A stretch of DNA of 37,282 nt from UBA2108 sp002713215 (lineage in GTDB: Bacteria; Bacteroidota; Bacteroidia; Flavobacteriales_G; Salibacteraceae): positions 1 to 37,282 of the forward strand of contig CALAPY010000097.1 of assembly GCA_937891015.1 (NCBI GenBank), in the 5' to 3' direction. The position numbers and the translations under genes were made by a program. Below the pieces are notes generated by a model that was not told where the DNA came from, ran no database searches, and saw only the letters and a program-made list of their open reading frames with translations. Positions 7,164 to 14,922 of the stretch are shown here, piece by piece (the first letter of the stretch is position 1; each line of letters opens with the position of its first letter).

Positions 7164-9107
7164 ATGAAAAGGTTAGTAAATATTAAACAGGTTGGTCTGG
7201 TTCTGGGAGCCAGTATCATAATGGCATCATGTGGTGGCAACGCAACAGATAAAACGGATAAACCCGTGGAAGTAAAAAAGTATGACTTAAAGGATTTTTT
7301 TAGAAATCCCGAAAAGAGCAGGTATCAAATTTCTCCTAATGGAGAATATTTTTCTTACATGGCACCCTATCAGGATCGAATGAATGTATTCGTGAAGAAA
7401 ATAGGGGATGCTGAGGGTAAAAGAATTACAGAAGTAACCGATAGAGATATAGCGGGTTACATGTGGGCAAACGATAATCGAATTCTTTATCTGAAAGATG
7501 ACGGAGGAGATGAAAACTTTGCATTGTATGGGGTTAACATTGATGGAAGTAACCTGATTCCGTTAACCAAGTTTGATTCAACCAGAACCCGACTAATCGA
7601 TGACCTGGAAGGATTAGATGACTATGTATTGGTTGGGTTGAATAAAAGAAACAAGCAAATTTTTGATCCTTATCGATTAAATATTGTAAGCGGTGAGCTT
7701 GAAATGGCGGCAGAAAACCCGGGTAATATTGGGGGATGGGTTACTGACCATGAAGGTAAAATTAGAGTAGCGACCACCACCGATGGAGTTAATACTTCAC
7801 TCCTTTATAGGGCAACTGAAGCTGACGATTGGTCGGTACTTATGACCACAAACTTTAAGGAATCGGTTAGTCCCTTATTTTTTACATTCGACAACAAAAA
7901 CCTCTATGCAAGTTCAAATATTGGCAGAGACAAATCGGCGATTGTACTTTTCGATTTGGACTCAGCTAAGGAAATCAAAGAACTGTTTGCTCATCCGGAG
8001 GTTGATGTATATGGCTTGGGCTACTCAAGGAAGAGGAAAGTTTTGACTTCAATTTCTTACACTACCGACAAAAGACACCGAACTTTTTTGGATGAAGAAA
8101 CTAAAAATTGGTTTGGTAAATTAGAAAGTAAGCTGGATGGTTATGAGATTGGAATAAGTGGTTTAAATAAAGCCGAGGATAAAGTAATGGTAAGAACCTA
8201 TTCGGATAAATCATTAGGAGCTTATTACTTCTATAACATTACGACCGATGAGCTTACTAAAATTGAAGACGTTGCCTCGTGGATTGATGAAAACGATATG
8301 TGCGACATGAAACCAATTCAGTACAAATCGCGTGATGGGCTTACGATCAACGGTTACCTAACACTTCCAAAAGGAAGGGAAGCGAAAAATTTACCAGTTG
8401 TTGTAAACGTGCATGGTGGCCCTTGGGCTCGAGATCGCTGGGGATTTAATCCCGAAGTACAATTTTTGGCCAATCGTGGATTTGCTGTTCTTCAAATGAA
8501 CTTTAGAGGATCTACAGGATATGGTCGTGAATTTTGGGAAGCTTCATTTAAGCAATGGGGGCAAAATATGCAGAATGATGTAACCGATGGTGCTCAATGG
8601 CTAATTGATGAAGGAATTGCTGATAAGGATAGAATTGCAATTTATGGTGCTAGTTATGGAGGTTATGCAACCTTGGCGGGATTGTGCTATACGCCTGATT
8701 TATATGCATGTGGAGTAGACTATGTGGGTGTTTCAAACCTGTTTACCTTTATGGAAGCTATTCCTGCCTATTGGAAACCCTATTTGGAAATGTTGTACGA
8801 ACAAGTTGGAAACCCCGAGGCAGATAGCTCTATGTTGGCAGCCTATTCTCCAGCGTTAAATGCTGATAAAATAGTTGCTCCTTTGTTCATTGCTCAAGGA
8901 GCAAAAGATCCCAGAGTAGTGAAATCGGAGAGTGATCAAATGGTTGAGGCCATGAAAGCTAGAGGTGTCGCAGTGGAGTACCTGGTTAAAGAGAACGAGG
9001 GACATGGGTTTAGAAATGAGGAAAACCGGTTTGAGTTTTATGAGGCTATGAGCACATTTCTCGAAAAGCATATTGGTGATTCTAAGGCTCAGGCAAAGGC
9101 CGAGTAG
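7164..9107 (+). CDS. S9 family peptidase (prolyl oligopeptidase/acylaminoacyl peptidase-like), lipoprotein
   Basis: 647 aa, full length. A lipoprotein signal ends at IMASC (C23), so the enzyme is probably anchored outside the cytoplasm. Residues ~40-375 form the beta-propeller typical of the family. The alpha/beta-hydrolase domain follows: VHGGPWARDRW (oxyanion region), FRGSTGYG, then the nucleophile elbow YGASYGGYA with Ser497. The rest of the triad is Asp582 (QGAKDPRV) and His614 (NEGHGF). Expected activity is cleavage of short peptides after particular residues; specificity cannot be read. It is monocistronic: a promoter-like pair precedes it, and a repeat hairpin (which includes the TAG stop) plus a strong terminator follow. 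Confidence 0.93.
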   Translation: MKRLVNIKQVGLVLGASIIMASCGGNATDKTDKPVEVKKYDLKDFFRNPEKSRYQISPNGEYFSYMAPYQDRMNVFVKKIGDAEGKRITEVTDRDIAGYMWANDNRILYLKDDGGDENFALYGVNIDGSNLIPLTKFDSTRTRLIDDLEGLDDYVLVGLNKRNKQIFDPYRLNIVSGELEMAAENPGNIGGWVTDHEGKIRVATTTDGVNTSLLYRATEADDWSVLMTTNFKESVSPLFFTFDNKNLYASSNIGRDKSAIVLFDLDSAKEIKELFAHPEVDVYGLGYSRKRKVLTSISYTTDKRHRTFLDEETKNWFGKLESKLDGYEIGISGLNKAEDKVMVRTYSDKSLGAYYFYNITTDELTKIEDVASWIDENDMCDMKPIQYKSRDGLTINGYLTLPKGREAKNLPVVVNVHGGPWARDRWGFNPEVQFLANRGFAVLQMNFRGSTGYGREFWEASFKQWGQNMQNDVTDGAQWLIDEGIADKDRIAIYGASYGGYATLAGLCYTPDLYACGVDYVGVSNLFTFMEAIPAYWKPYLEMLYEQVGNPEADSSMLAAYSPALNADKIVAPLFIAQGAKDPRVVKSESDQMVEAMKARGVAVEYLVKENEGHGFRNEENRFEFYEAMSTFLEKHIGDSKAQAKAE

Positions 9108-9134
9108 TACCCTTCGACTCCGCTCAGGGTACTA
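9105..9134 (+). repeat. REP-like hairpin, copy 1
   Basis: TAGTACCCT (9105-9113) and AGGGTACTA (9126-9134) form a perfect 9-bp stem around the loop TCGACTCCGCTC. The peptidase stop codon is the first three bases of the stem. The loop core recurs at 9206-9217 and, inverted with one change, near 9661-9680. I recognise CTTCGACTMCGCTCAG as a recurrent interspersed motif of Bacteroidota genomes; that recognition is from memory. Confidence 0.7.
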
Positions 9135-9160
9135 TTCCAACTATTTAGAAAGTATTTTTT

Positions 9161-9205
9161 CCCCACTTCCTTGGTTCTTCGGAATTGAGGGAGTGGGGTT
9201 TATTT
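9161..9205 (+). terminator. Rho-independent terminator after the S9 peptidase gene
   Basis: CCCCACTTCC (9161-9170) pairs with GGGAGTGGGG (9189-9198) with one G-U pair, around an inner TTC-TTCG-GAA mini-hairpin, followed by TTTATTT. The T-run is on the plus side, so it serves the peptidase transcript. Confidence 0.8.
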
Positions 9206-9228
9206 TCGGCTCCGCTCAAATAACCCCA
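9194..9228 (+). repeat. REP-like hairpin, copy 2, overlapping the terminator
   Basis: TGGGGTTTATTT (9194-9205) pairs with AAATAACCCCA (9218-9228), leaving one bulged T, around the loop TCGGCTCCGCTC. The loop differs from copy 1 at one base, while the arms are unrelated in sequence. Its left arm is the right arm and T-run of the terminator, so the two structures exclude each other in RNA. Confidence 0.6.
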
Positions 9229-9254
9229 TCTCTACCTACTCTTTAATTGAATCA

Positions 9255-9560
9255 CTATTTGTGATTTTTGAAGTCACTTTCGTTTTTGCATTCTGCCAAA
9301 TCTTTTAACTTCTTGAACTGGCCAGCAATTAAAGCCTCCTTTTTCTTTCTACTCCATCGCTGAACCTGTTTTTCCCGATTGAACGCATAGTCAATTCGGT
9401 TAAACTCCTCGAAGTAAATCAGTTTTATTGGAAGACGGGATTTTGTATGTTTTGCACCAATTCCATTTTGGTGCTCTTCTACACGCCGTTTTAAATATTT
9501 GGTACTCCCGGTATAATAAGTCCCATCATTACATTCCAGTATGTACATATATCCTTTCAT
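9255..9560 (-). CDS. GIY-YIG domain nuclease-like protein
   Basis: 101 aa, a stand-alone GIY-YIG domain of the UPF0213/YhbQ type. Seen: YMYILECNDGTYYTGST (the paired GIY and YIG strands), RVEEHQNGIGAKHTKS, then LIYFEEFNRIDYAFNREKQV with the conserved catalytic-type Arg and Glu, then RKKKEALI. These small proteins are common in Bacteroidota, often in several copies per genome. Nuclease activity is inferred from the fold, and a repair role is unproven. It stands alone between the REP/terminator region and the divergent Sua5 gene. A perfect 7-bp inverted repeat, TATCAAA-gaaag-TTTGATA (9572-9590), lies just upstream of its start and could be an operator, but nothing supports this beyond position. 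Confidence 0.88.
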   Translation of the reverse strand: MKGYMYILECNDGTYYTGSTKYLKRRVEEHQNGIGAKHTKSRLPIKLIYFEEFNRIDYAFNREKQVQRWSRKKKEALIAGQFKKLKDLAECKNESDFKNHK

Positions 9561-9660
9561 TGTGATAAAACTATCAAAGAAAGTTTGATATTTGTTTATC
9601 AGAATTGATCTTTAAAATAAGTGGGCAAGGCTGAATTTGAATTTTCAAACGTATTCTAAG

Positions 9661-9680
9661 CCTGCTGAGCGTAGTCGAAG
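9661..9680 (-). repeat. REP-like element, copy 3, at the start of the Sua5-family gene
   Basis: The minus strand reads CTTCGACTACGCTCAGCAGG, sharing the 16-base core of copy 1 with one change (C to A). The flanking arms pair poorly here. It sits immediately before the ATG at 9682. If translation began upstream, it would encode PAERSRS, a peptide I recognise as a frequent mis-annotation signature of this repeat in Bacteroidota. Confidence 0.6.
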
Positions 9681-9681
9681 T

Positions 9682-10308
9682 ATGGCGGAATATATTCGAA
9701 TAAATTCAGAAAATCCAGACCCTAATGTTATTCAACATGTGGTAGCATGCCTCGAGAATGGAGGTGTAATTATTTACCCTACAGATACCGTTTATGGGCT
9801 GGGTTGTAATGTAACCAATGCTAAAGCAGTTGAGCGAATTGCTAAAATAAAAGGCCTGAAATTAAAGGATGCCAAATTAGCGCTGGTGGTCTACGATTTG
9901 AGCCATTTGGCTAAGTATGCGAAGGTAGATACTCCAATTTTTAAGTTAATGAAAAAGACTCTCCCGGGTCCGTTTACGTACATTTTAAATGCAACCGGGG
10001 AAATCCCTAAACTGTTCAAAAACAAGAAAAAGGATATTGGGCTTAGAATCCCAGATCACAATATTCCCCGGGAAATTGTGCGCCATTTGGGCAGTCCAAT
10101 AACGACGACCTCAGTGGTGGACGAAGACGAAATACTCGAATATACCACGGACCCGGAAATGATTTATGAAAACTTTAAGGATAAGGTGGATATAGTTATT
10201 GATGGGGGTTATGGCAATAACATACCGTCTACCGTGCTGGATTGTACATCCGGTGAGGCCGAACTAATTCGACAAGGTCTGGGTTTCCTTGAAGAATACG
10301 GGATATAA
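9682..10308 (+). CDS. Sua5/YciO/YrdC family protein (threonylcarbamoyl-AMP synthase-like)
   Basis: 208 aa, the size of the single-domain YrdC/YciO group without the C-terminal Sua5 domain. Seen: GGVIIYPTDTVYGLGCNVTN near the N-terminus, RIAKIKGLK, KKTLPGPFTYIL, KDIGLRIPDH, and SPITTTSVVDEDEI, then PSTVLDCTSGEAELIRQG. The YrdC fold makes threonylcarbamoyl-AMP for the t6A37 modification of ANN-decoding tRNAs; YciO-type members may act differently, and I cannot separate the two by eye. The start at ATG 9682 excludes an upstream in-frame TTG (9637) whose extension would be repeat sequence and which itself overlaps a promoter-like TGAATTTG (9632-9639). Confidence 0.9.
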   Translation: MAEYIRINSENPDPNVIQHVVACLENGGVIIYPTDTVYGLGCNVTNAKAVERIAKIKGLKLKDAKLALVVYDLSHLAKYAKVDTPIFKLMKKTLPGPFTYILNATGEIPKLFKNKKKDIGLRIPDHNIPREIVRHLGSPITTTSVVDEDEILEYTTDPEMIYENFKDKVDIVIDGGYGNNIPSTVLDCTSGEAELIRQGLGFLEEYGI

Positions 10309-10366
10309 TACCCAACGCCTATAGCATGTTGTTCCGTTAATCTAAGTGCATCCCAAAGTATTCATT

Positions 10367-12514
10367 ATGAAGCGGAAAATTGTTCAGTATGGAACGATGG
10401 CGCTAATTGCAGCTGTTGGCATTTTAAATCTGAATTATAAAACCAATCCACCTTTAGGAAGAACTGGAAGAACAAGCTCCAATTGTACCGGTTGTCATAG
10501 GGGTACTCTAAACCCTTCTGGTGGATCGTTTTCACTAACAGGAATTTCTACTGGGTATTATCCGGGACGCGTCTATTCATTAAATGTAACAGGTACTGGA
10601 GGAAGCATTTATGGTTTCGAAATGACTTCGGTACAAAGCTCCAGTACCAATACAGGTAAAGGAACCTTTAGCTCTTCAACCGGTGTAGGTGTTTCTACCT
10701 TAAGTAGCAGAAGTTATGCTCGTCAGTCAGTTATTAATACCAATGGAAGCTGGAAAGTTACATGGACAGCTCCAGCCGTAAGTACAGGAACTACCACCAT
10801 ATATCTATGTGGAGTGTCAGGTAATAATAATCGTAGAGATACAGGTGATAAGACCTATACTTTGACTAAAACTTTAACTGAATTAAAAAAGATTTCGTTT
10901 ACGGTTACCACCACAAGCAGTGGTTGCCCCGGTGATTCACTGGGAATTGCAAAAGTTACCGGGGTTACGGGAGGGGCAGGAAACTATCGGTATGCCTGGA
11001 GTCAGAAAAATGCTAACATCGATAGTCTTACCGGACTATGGGCAGGAACCTATACGGTTTCGGTTTACGATGTGGACTCGAATATGGAAAAGAAAAATTT
11101 TACTATTTCCGCTTTGGCAGGCCTTCAGGGTACTGCCGGTCAACAACCGACTATTTGTAACGATAGTACCGGAAAAGCATGGTTTAAACCAAATGGTGGC
11201 GTACCGCCATATTCTTATAGTTGGCCTTCAGGTATTTCTGTTTCCAGTGATACAGCCGTTAATCTTAAGAAAGGTTCATATGTTTTAACCGTTTCCGATT
11301 CCAAAGGGTGTGCATCTCAAAAAACGATTTCTGTAGGAGAAGACGGTACAAACATTAAAAACGTGTTTTCTATACAACATGAACATTGCAAAAATGGATT
11401 GGGATCGGCAGAAGTTGTATCCGCTACTGGAGTAGCAGGAGCACCGAAATACAATTGGACGGGTGGTTCAATAACCAATAAGATAACCAATAAATCAGCT
11501 GGAACATACTATTTGAGAACAATAGACACGGCAAATTGCATTCAGGTGGATACCATACAAATCAATAATTTAATCTCCTTGGATTCTGTTTCTCTTACTA
11601 AAGGAGACGACAACTGTGTCAAAAGTTTGGGATGGGCAAAAGTTAATTTTACTAGAGGAGAACTTGGAATGTTAAGTTACAAATGGAACAATGCTGGAAC
11701 TAGAGACTCAATTGGAGGCTTGGTGAAGGGAATGTATGTGGTAACGGTTACCGATTCTGTAAATTGTTCCGTAGTGGGCTCGATCCATGTATTGGATTCC
11801 GATGCACCAACGCTTTCCGTAAATGGTACTAATCTAAAATGCAATGGTGATAGTACGGGAACTGCCGTAGGTAGTGCAATAGGAGGGACTCCTCCCTTGG
11901 TTTATCTATGGTCAAATGGAAAAGGAGACACAAGTTTAAGCCAGCTTGGTGCAGGAGTTTATAAGTTAACGGTAACAGATTCTATGCAATGTTTTGCTTT
12001 TGATTCTGTGGTTATCCGCGAACCCGATAAATTAGATGCTGATTCAGCTTATCAAAGTTCTCAAAACATATTGGATACCTGTGATGAATCTGCTCAGGTT
12101 AGAATTAAAGGAGGGACACGGGGATACACCTATCTGTGGAATAATGGAGGTAAAGATTCAGTTATTACGAAGTTGTGTGCCGGAACTTATACCGTTAAAA
12201 TAACCGATGCTAATGGTTGTACGTTGGATACGAGTATTGCGGTTAAAGACTGGATCAACACAGGAATTGAAATGCATACGAGTTCCCAATGGAAGATATA
12301 TCCGAATCCTGCAAGGGATGAATTGCACATTCAGGGGAATGGCAATACACTGTTTAATTTTCGCCTGGTGGATTTAAAAGGTACCGTAGTGCATGCTACA
12401 GGTGAAAAATCATCAGAATATTCTGTTGACGTTTCCAGGTTTCACAAGGGGCAATATGTTCTGTTTATTGAATGGGATTCGGGCATTGAAGTCAAGAGTG
12501 TGATCATTAACTAG
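10367..12514 (+). CDS. Choice-of-anchor V domain protein with six SprB-like repeats and T9SS sorting domain
   Basis: 715 aa, an exported surface protein. It has a signal peptide, then a choice-of-anchor V/Reeler-like domain opening with GRTGRTSSNCTGCHRG, including a CxxCH motif (C40, C43, H44) typical of that domain. Next come about six tandem SprB-like repeats (~180-635), each ending in forms such as GTYTVSVYDVDS, GSYVLTVSDSKGC, GVYKLTVTDSMQC and GTYTVKITDANGC. The last ~75 residues (WKIYPNPARDELHIQGN, then GQYVLFIEW) are a type A T9SS sorting domain. It is therefore expected to cross the outer membrane by T9SS and stay on the surface or be released. ATG 10367 directly precedes the signal peptide; a GTG at 10346 is less likely. 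An adhesin role is an inference from SprB. Confidence 0.88.
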   Translation: MKRKIVQYGTMALIAAVGILNLNYKTNPPLGRTGRTSSNCTGCHRGTLNPSGGSFSLTGISTGYYPGRVYSLNVTGTGGSIYGFEMTSVQSSSTNTGKGTFSSSTGVGVSTLSSRSYARQSVINTNGSWKVTWTAPAVSTGTTTIYLCGVSGNNNRRDTGDKTYTLTKTLTELKKISFTVTTTSSGCPGDSLGIAKVTGVTGGAGNYRYAWSQKNANIDSLTGLWAGTYTVSVYDVDSNMEKKNFTISALAGLQGTAGQQPTICNDSTGKAWFKPNGGVPPYSYSWPSGISVSSDTAVNLKKGSYVLTVSDSKGCASQKTISVGEDGTNIKNVFSIQHEHCKNGLGSAEVVSATGVAGAPKYNWTGGSITNKITNKSAGTYYLRTIDTANCIQVDTIQINNLISLDSVSLTKGDDNCVKSLGWAKVNFTRGELGMLSYKWNNAGTRDSIGGLVKGMYVVTVTDSVNCSVVGSIHVLDSDAPTLSVNGTNLKCNGDSTGTAVGSAIGGTPPLVYLWSNGKGDTSLSQLGAGVYKLTVTDSMQCFAFDSVVIREPDKLDADSAYQSSQNILDTCDESAQVRIKGGTRGYTYLWNNGGKDSVITKLCAGTYTVKITDANGCTLDTSIAVKDWINTGIEMHTSSQWKIYPNPARDELHIQGNGNTLFNFRLVDLKGTVVHATGEKSSEYSVDVSRFHKGQYVLFIEWDSGIEVKSVIIN

Positions 12515-12539
12515 TTTATCTAAGTTGGGTTGTTTATAA

Positions 12540-12568
12540 TTTGTGTTTTTAATTAAAACATAGCCTTG
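12540..12568 (+). promoter_or_regulatory. Putative promoter of the SpmA-SpmB gene
   Basis: TTTG (12540-12543), a 17-base AT-rich spacer and TAGCCTTG (12561-12568; one mismatch to TAnnTTTG) form a plausible -33/-7 pair. Transcription would start near 12575, leaving about 26 bases before the TTG at 12601. Confidence 0.35.
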
Positions 12569-12600
12569 CGCTTAATTTACATTTGAGGAAAGCGCAATTC

Positions 12601-13878
12601 TTGGCACTCAATTACATTTTCGCAGGCTTTTTCATTATTGCATTTGTTGTTGCAATTTTTCGGGTTGTTGGATATTATTTCCGCGATTTTTTTCTTGAAT
12701 GGGGCTGGCAGTTTGGTCAGGCCGATCTCAATGTTTTTTCCGCAATTATTGATTCAACTTTTAGTTCTGCCCAAACTAGCATGAAAATCATTGTTCCATT
12801 AATCGCCATAATGGCTCTTTGGTTGGGAATAATGAAAATTGGAGAGGCAGGAGGAGCTATTAATATCCTATCGAAGGTAGTCGCGCCCTTTTTTAGAAAA
12901 TTATTTCCGGAATTGCCTAAAGATCATCCTGCTATGGGAAGTATGATAATGAACTTTTCTGCGAATATGTTGGGACTCGACAATGCCGCAACTCCACTAG
13001 GGTTAAAAGCGATGAATGACCTCCAGAGTATCAATAAAAAGCAAGATACTGCTTCGGATGCTCAAATTATGTTTTTGGTATTAAACACGTCAGGATTAAC
13101 GATAGTACCTGTCTCAGTAATGGCCTTATTGGCCGCTAACGAAGCCGCAAACCCCTCTGATGTTTTTTTACCCATTTTATTGGCGACGTATTTTGCGACT
13201 CTTGCCGGATTAATATCAGTCTCAATTTACCAGAGAATAAATCTTTTTGATAAAACCATACTTGCATACTTGGGGACTCTAACCCTTGTCATTCTTGGCT
13301 TCATTTATTGGTTGGCTCAACTAAGTCAAGATCAGGTTGGAATGGTTAGTTCATTTGTGGGAAATTCAATTCTTTTTGCGATAATTATAGGGTTCATCTG
13401 GTTGGCGGTTAGTAAAAAAGAGAATGTATATAATCGATTTATCGAAGGCGCGAAAGAAGGATTTGATGTTGCCATTAAAATTATCCCCTATTTGGTTGCA
13501 ATGCTTGTTGCTATAGGAGTGTTTAGAGCAAGTGGGGCGTTAGATATTTTGTTAGAAGGTATTCGCTCGTTGGTAGCTGCTACTGGTTTCAATACTGATT
13601 TTGTAGATGCTTTACCTACGGCATTCATGAAACCGTTGAGTGGAAGTGGAGCTAGAGGTGCAATGGTAGAGACAATTAATAATTTTGGTGTTGAGTCTTT
13701 CCCAGCAAAACTTTCCGCGGTGTTTCAAGGATCAACCGAAACAACCTTTTACACATTGGCTGTATATTTTGGGGCCGTGAATGTAACCAGAACCCGATAT
13801 ACTGTGGTGTGTGGTCTTATTGCAGACGCAGTAGGAATTATCGCAGCAATTTTTATAGCGTATTTGTTCTTTGGATAG
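12601..13878 (+). CDS. Fused SpmA-SpmB-like nucleoside-recognition (gate) domain membrane protein
   Basis: 425 aa, many transmembrane helices. The N-terminal half is SpmA-like: ALWLGIMKIGEAGG, then NFSANMLGLDNAATPLGLKA. The C-terminal half is SpmB-like: FDVAIKIIPYLVAMLVAIGV, KPLSGSGARGAM, FQGSTETTFYTLAVYFG. The two 'gate'/nucleoside-recognition units are separate genes in sporulating Firmicutes and fused in Bacteroidota. A transport role is likely; the substrate is unknown, and sporulation is not implied. I chose TTG 12601, giving MALNYIFAGFFIIAF, because relatives begin at this point as I recall. A TTG at 12583 would add six residues (MRKAQF). It is the last gene before the glycan locus and has its own promoter-like pair. 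Confidence 0.88.
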   Translation: MALNYIFAGFFIIAFVVAIFRVVGYYFRDFFLEWGWQFGQADLNVFSAIIDSTFSSAQTSMKIIVPLIAIMALWLGIMKIGEAGGAINILSKVVAPFFRKLFPELPKDHPAMGSMIMNFSANMLGLDNAATPLGLKAMNDLQSINKKQDTASDAQIMFLVLNTSGLTIVPVSVMALLAANEAANPSDVFLPILLATYFATLAGLISVSIYQRINLFDKTILAYLGTLTLVILGFIYWLAQLSQDQVGMVSSFVGNSILFAIIIGFIWLAVSKKENVYNRFIEGAKEGFDVAIKIIPYLVAMLVAIGVFRASGALDILLEGIRSLVAATGFNTDFVDALPTAFMKPLSGSGARGAMVETINNFGVESFPAKLSAVFQGSTETTFYTLAVYFGAVNVTRTRYTVVCGLIADAVGIIAAIFIAYLFFG

Positions 13879-13954
13879 CCCAACTTTTAACCAACGTGTA
13901 TTTTCCCATTTACGTAAGTTCTTAACAAAATGGCTTTCTGGATATGAAAGCTAT

Positions 13955-13962
13955 TAAATTTG
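13955..13962 (+). promoter_or_regulatory. Putative -7 promoter element at the head of radical SAM cassette A
   Basis: TAAATTTG matches TAnnTTTG exactly and lies 21 bases before the TTG start at 13984, the same spacing as for other promoter candidates in this window. The upstream TTTC (13935-13938) is a weak -33 match. It would drive five tightly packed genes up to 19941. Confidence 0.45.
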
Positions 13963-13983
13963 AATTAGAATAAACGCCGGGAA

Positions 13984-14922
13984 TTGCTTAAATCATCAAT
14001 TTTAAAAGAACAGACTATTTCTCTGAATGGGGATCAACGATCGTTGTTGCGCTATTTGCTTTATTTTGATCTGTTTGACCATCCGATTTCCAGGGTGGAA
14101 TTGGAAAATTCCATTGAATACAGCAGTAATTTATCTACCCTAGTTGCCCCCTTAGTTGAAGCCAATATTGTCATTGAAGATTCAGATTACTTTTCGTTGA
14201 GGTCTGCTGTTTCCTATCAGTCCAGTAGAAAAGCGGAGGAGCAAATAGCGCAAAATGCAATGCCTAAAGCATTATCCAGGGGGAAACTGATCTATAATTT
14301 CCCCTTTGTTAAAGGGGTATATATTTCAGGATCGCTCTCTAAAGGGGTATTAGAACCAGATGGAGATGTTGATTATTTTGTAATCACCGAACCGGGTCGG
14401 TTGTGGTTGTGTAGAAGCTTGCTCATACTCTTTAAGAAAGTATTCCTTTTTAATTCCAGGAAGTTTTTCTGCCTCAATTACTTTATCGATTCAGAGCATT
14501 TATTAATTGAAGAGCAGAACGTTTTTACTGCCACGGAGTTGCTAACTCTAATCCCGCTTTTTCATGACGGGGTGCACGATAAATTTCGCAATGAGAATAA
14601 GTGGATAGTTGATTATTATCCGAATCAAGCAGCAAGAGGGTTATCAAGAACCAGCTCCGTGACGAGAATGAAGAAATTGTTGGAATCATTCTTCTCCGGT
14701 TCCATTGGTCGCATTTTGGATCGCTTTTTTATGAACATCACCATAAAAGTCTGGAAACGAAAATTTGAGGACTTCGAACCACCTGATTTTGATCTGGCCA
14801 TGAAATCAAGAACCTATGTGTCTAAGCATCATCCTCAGAATTTTCAGAAAAAAGTGTTAGATGCCTTTGGCAAAAGAAAATTAGAAATAGAGCAAATTCA
14901 TAACATTGATTTAGGTCTTTGA
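13984..14922 (+). CDS. Nucleotidyltransferase-like protein (Pol-beta superfamily)
   Basis: 312 aa. A helical N-terminal part (LLRYLLYFDLFDHPISRVEL, winged-helix-like) precedes a nucleotidyltransferase core: YISGSLSKGVLEPDGDVDYFV, with the GS motif at 116-117 and the metal-binding DxD at D128/D130. The rest is lysine-rich and unassigned. Proteins of this shape transfer a nucleotide to, or from, small molecules, proteins or RNA; here the target is unknown. It is first in a five-gene unit with three B12-type radical SAM enzymes and a methyltransferase, and its stop overlaps the next start by one base. It may activate a building block as a nucleotide adduct, or be regulatory. Both are inference. 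The start is TTG; no in-frame ATG lies near. Confidence 0.75.
   Translation: MLKSSILKEQTISLNGDQRSLLRYLLYFDLFDHPISRVELENSIEYSSNLSTLVAPLVEANIVIEDSDYFSLRSAVSYQSSRKAEEQIAQNAMPKALSRGKLIYNFPFVKGVYISGSLSKGVLEPDGDVDYFVITEPGRLWLCRSLLILFKKVFLFNSRKFFCLNYFIDSEHLLIEEQNVFTATELLTLIPLFHDGVHDKFRNENKWIVDYYPNQAARGLSRTSSVTRMKKLLESFFSGSIGRILDRFFMNITIKVWKRKFEDFEPPDFDLAMKSRTYVSKHHPQNFQKKVLDAFGKRKLEIEQIHNIDLGL

Noticed and set aside
9572..9590. 7-bp inverted repeat TATCAAA-gaaag-TTTGATA between the GIY-YIG and Sua5 genes.
   Set aside because: It could be an operator, but there is no second copy and no regulator nearby; such short repeats are expected by chance in AT-rich DNA.
10346..10366. GTG at 10346 as the start of the T9SS protein.
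   Set aside because: It adds HPKVFI before a standard signal peptide that begins at the ATG 10367 (MKRKIV).
10920..11288. Plus-strand open frame of about 122 codons inside the SprB-repeat gene.
   Set aside because: It is out of frame within the conserved repeats and has no recognisable motif.
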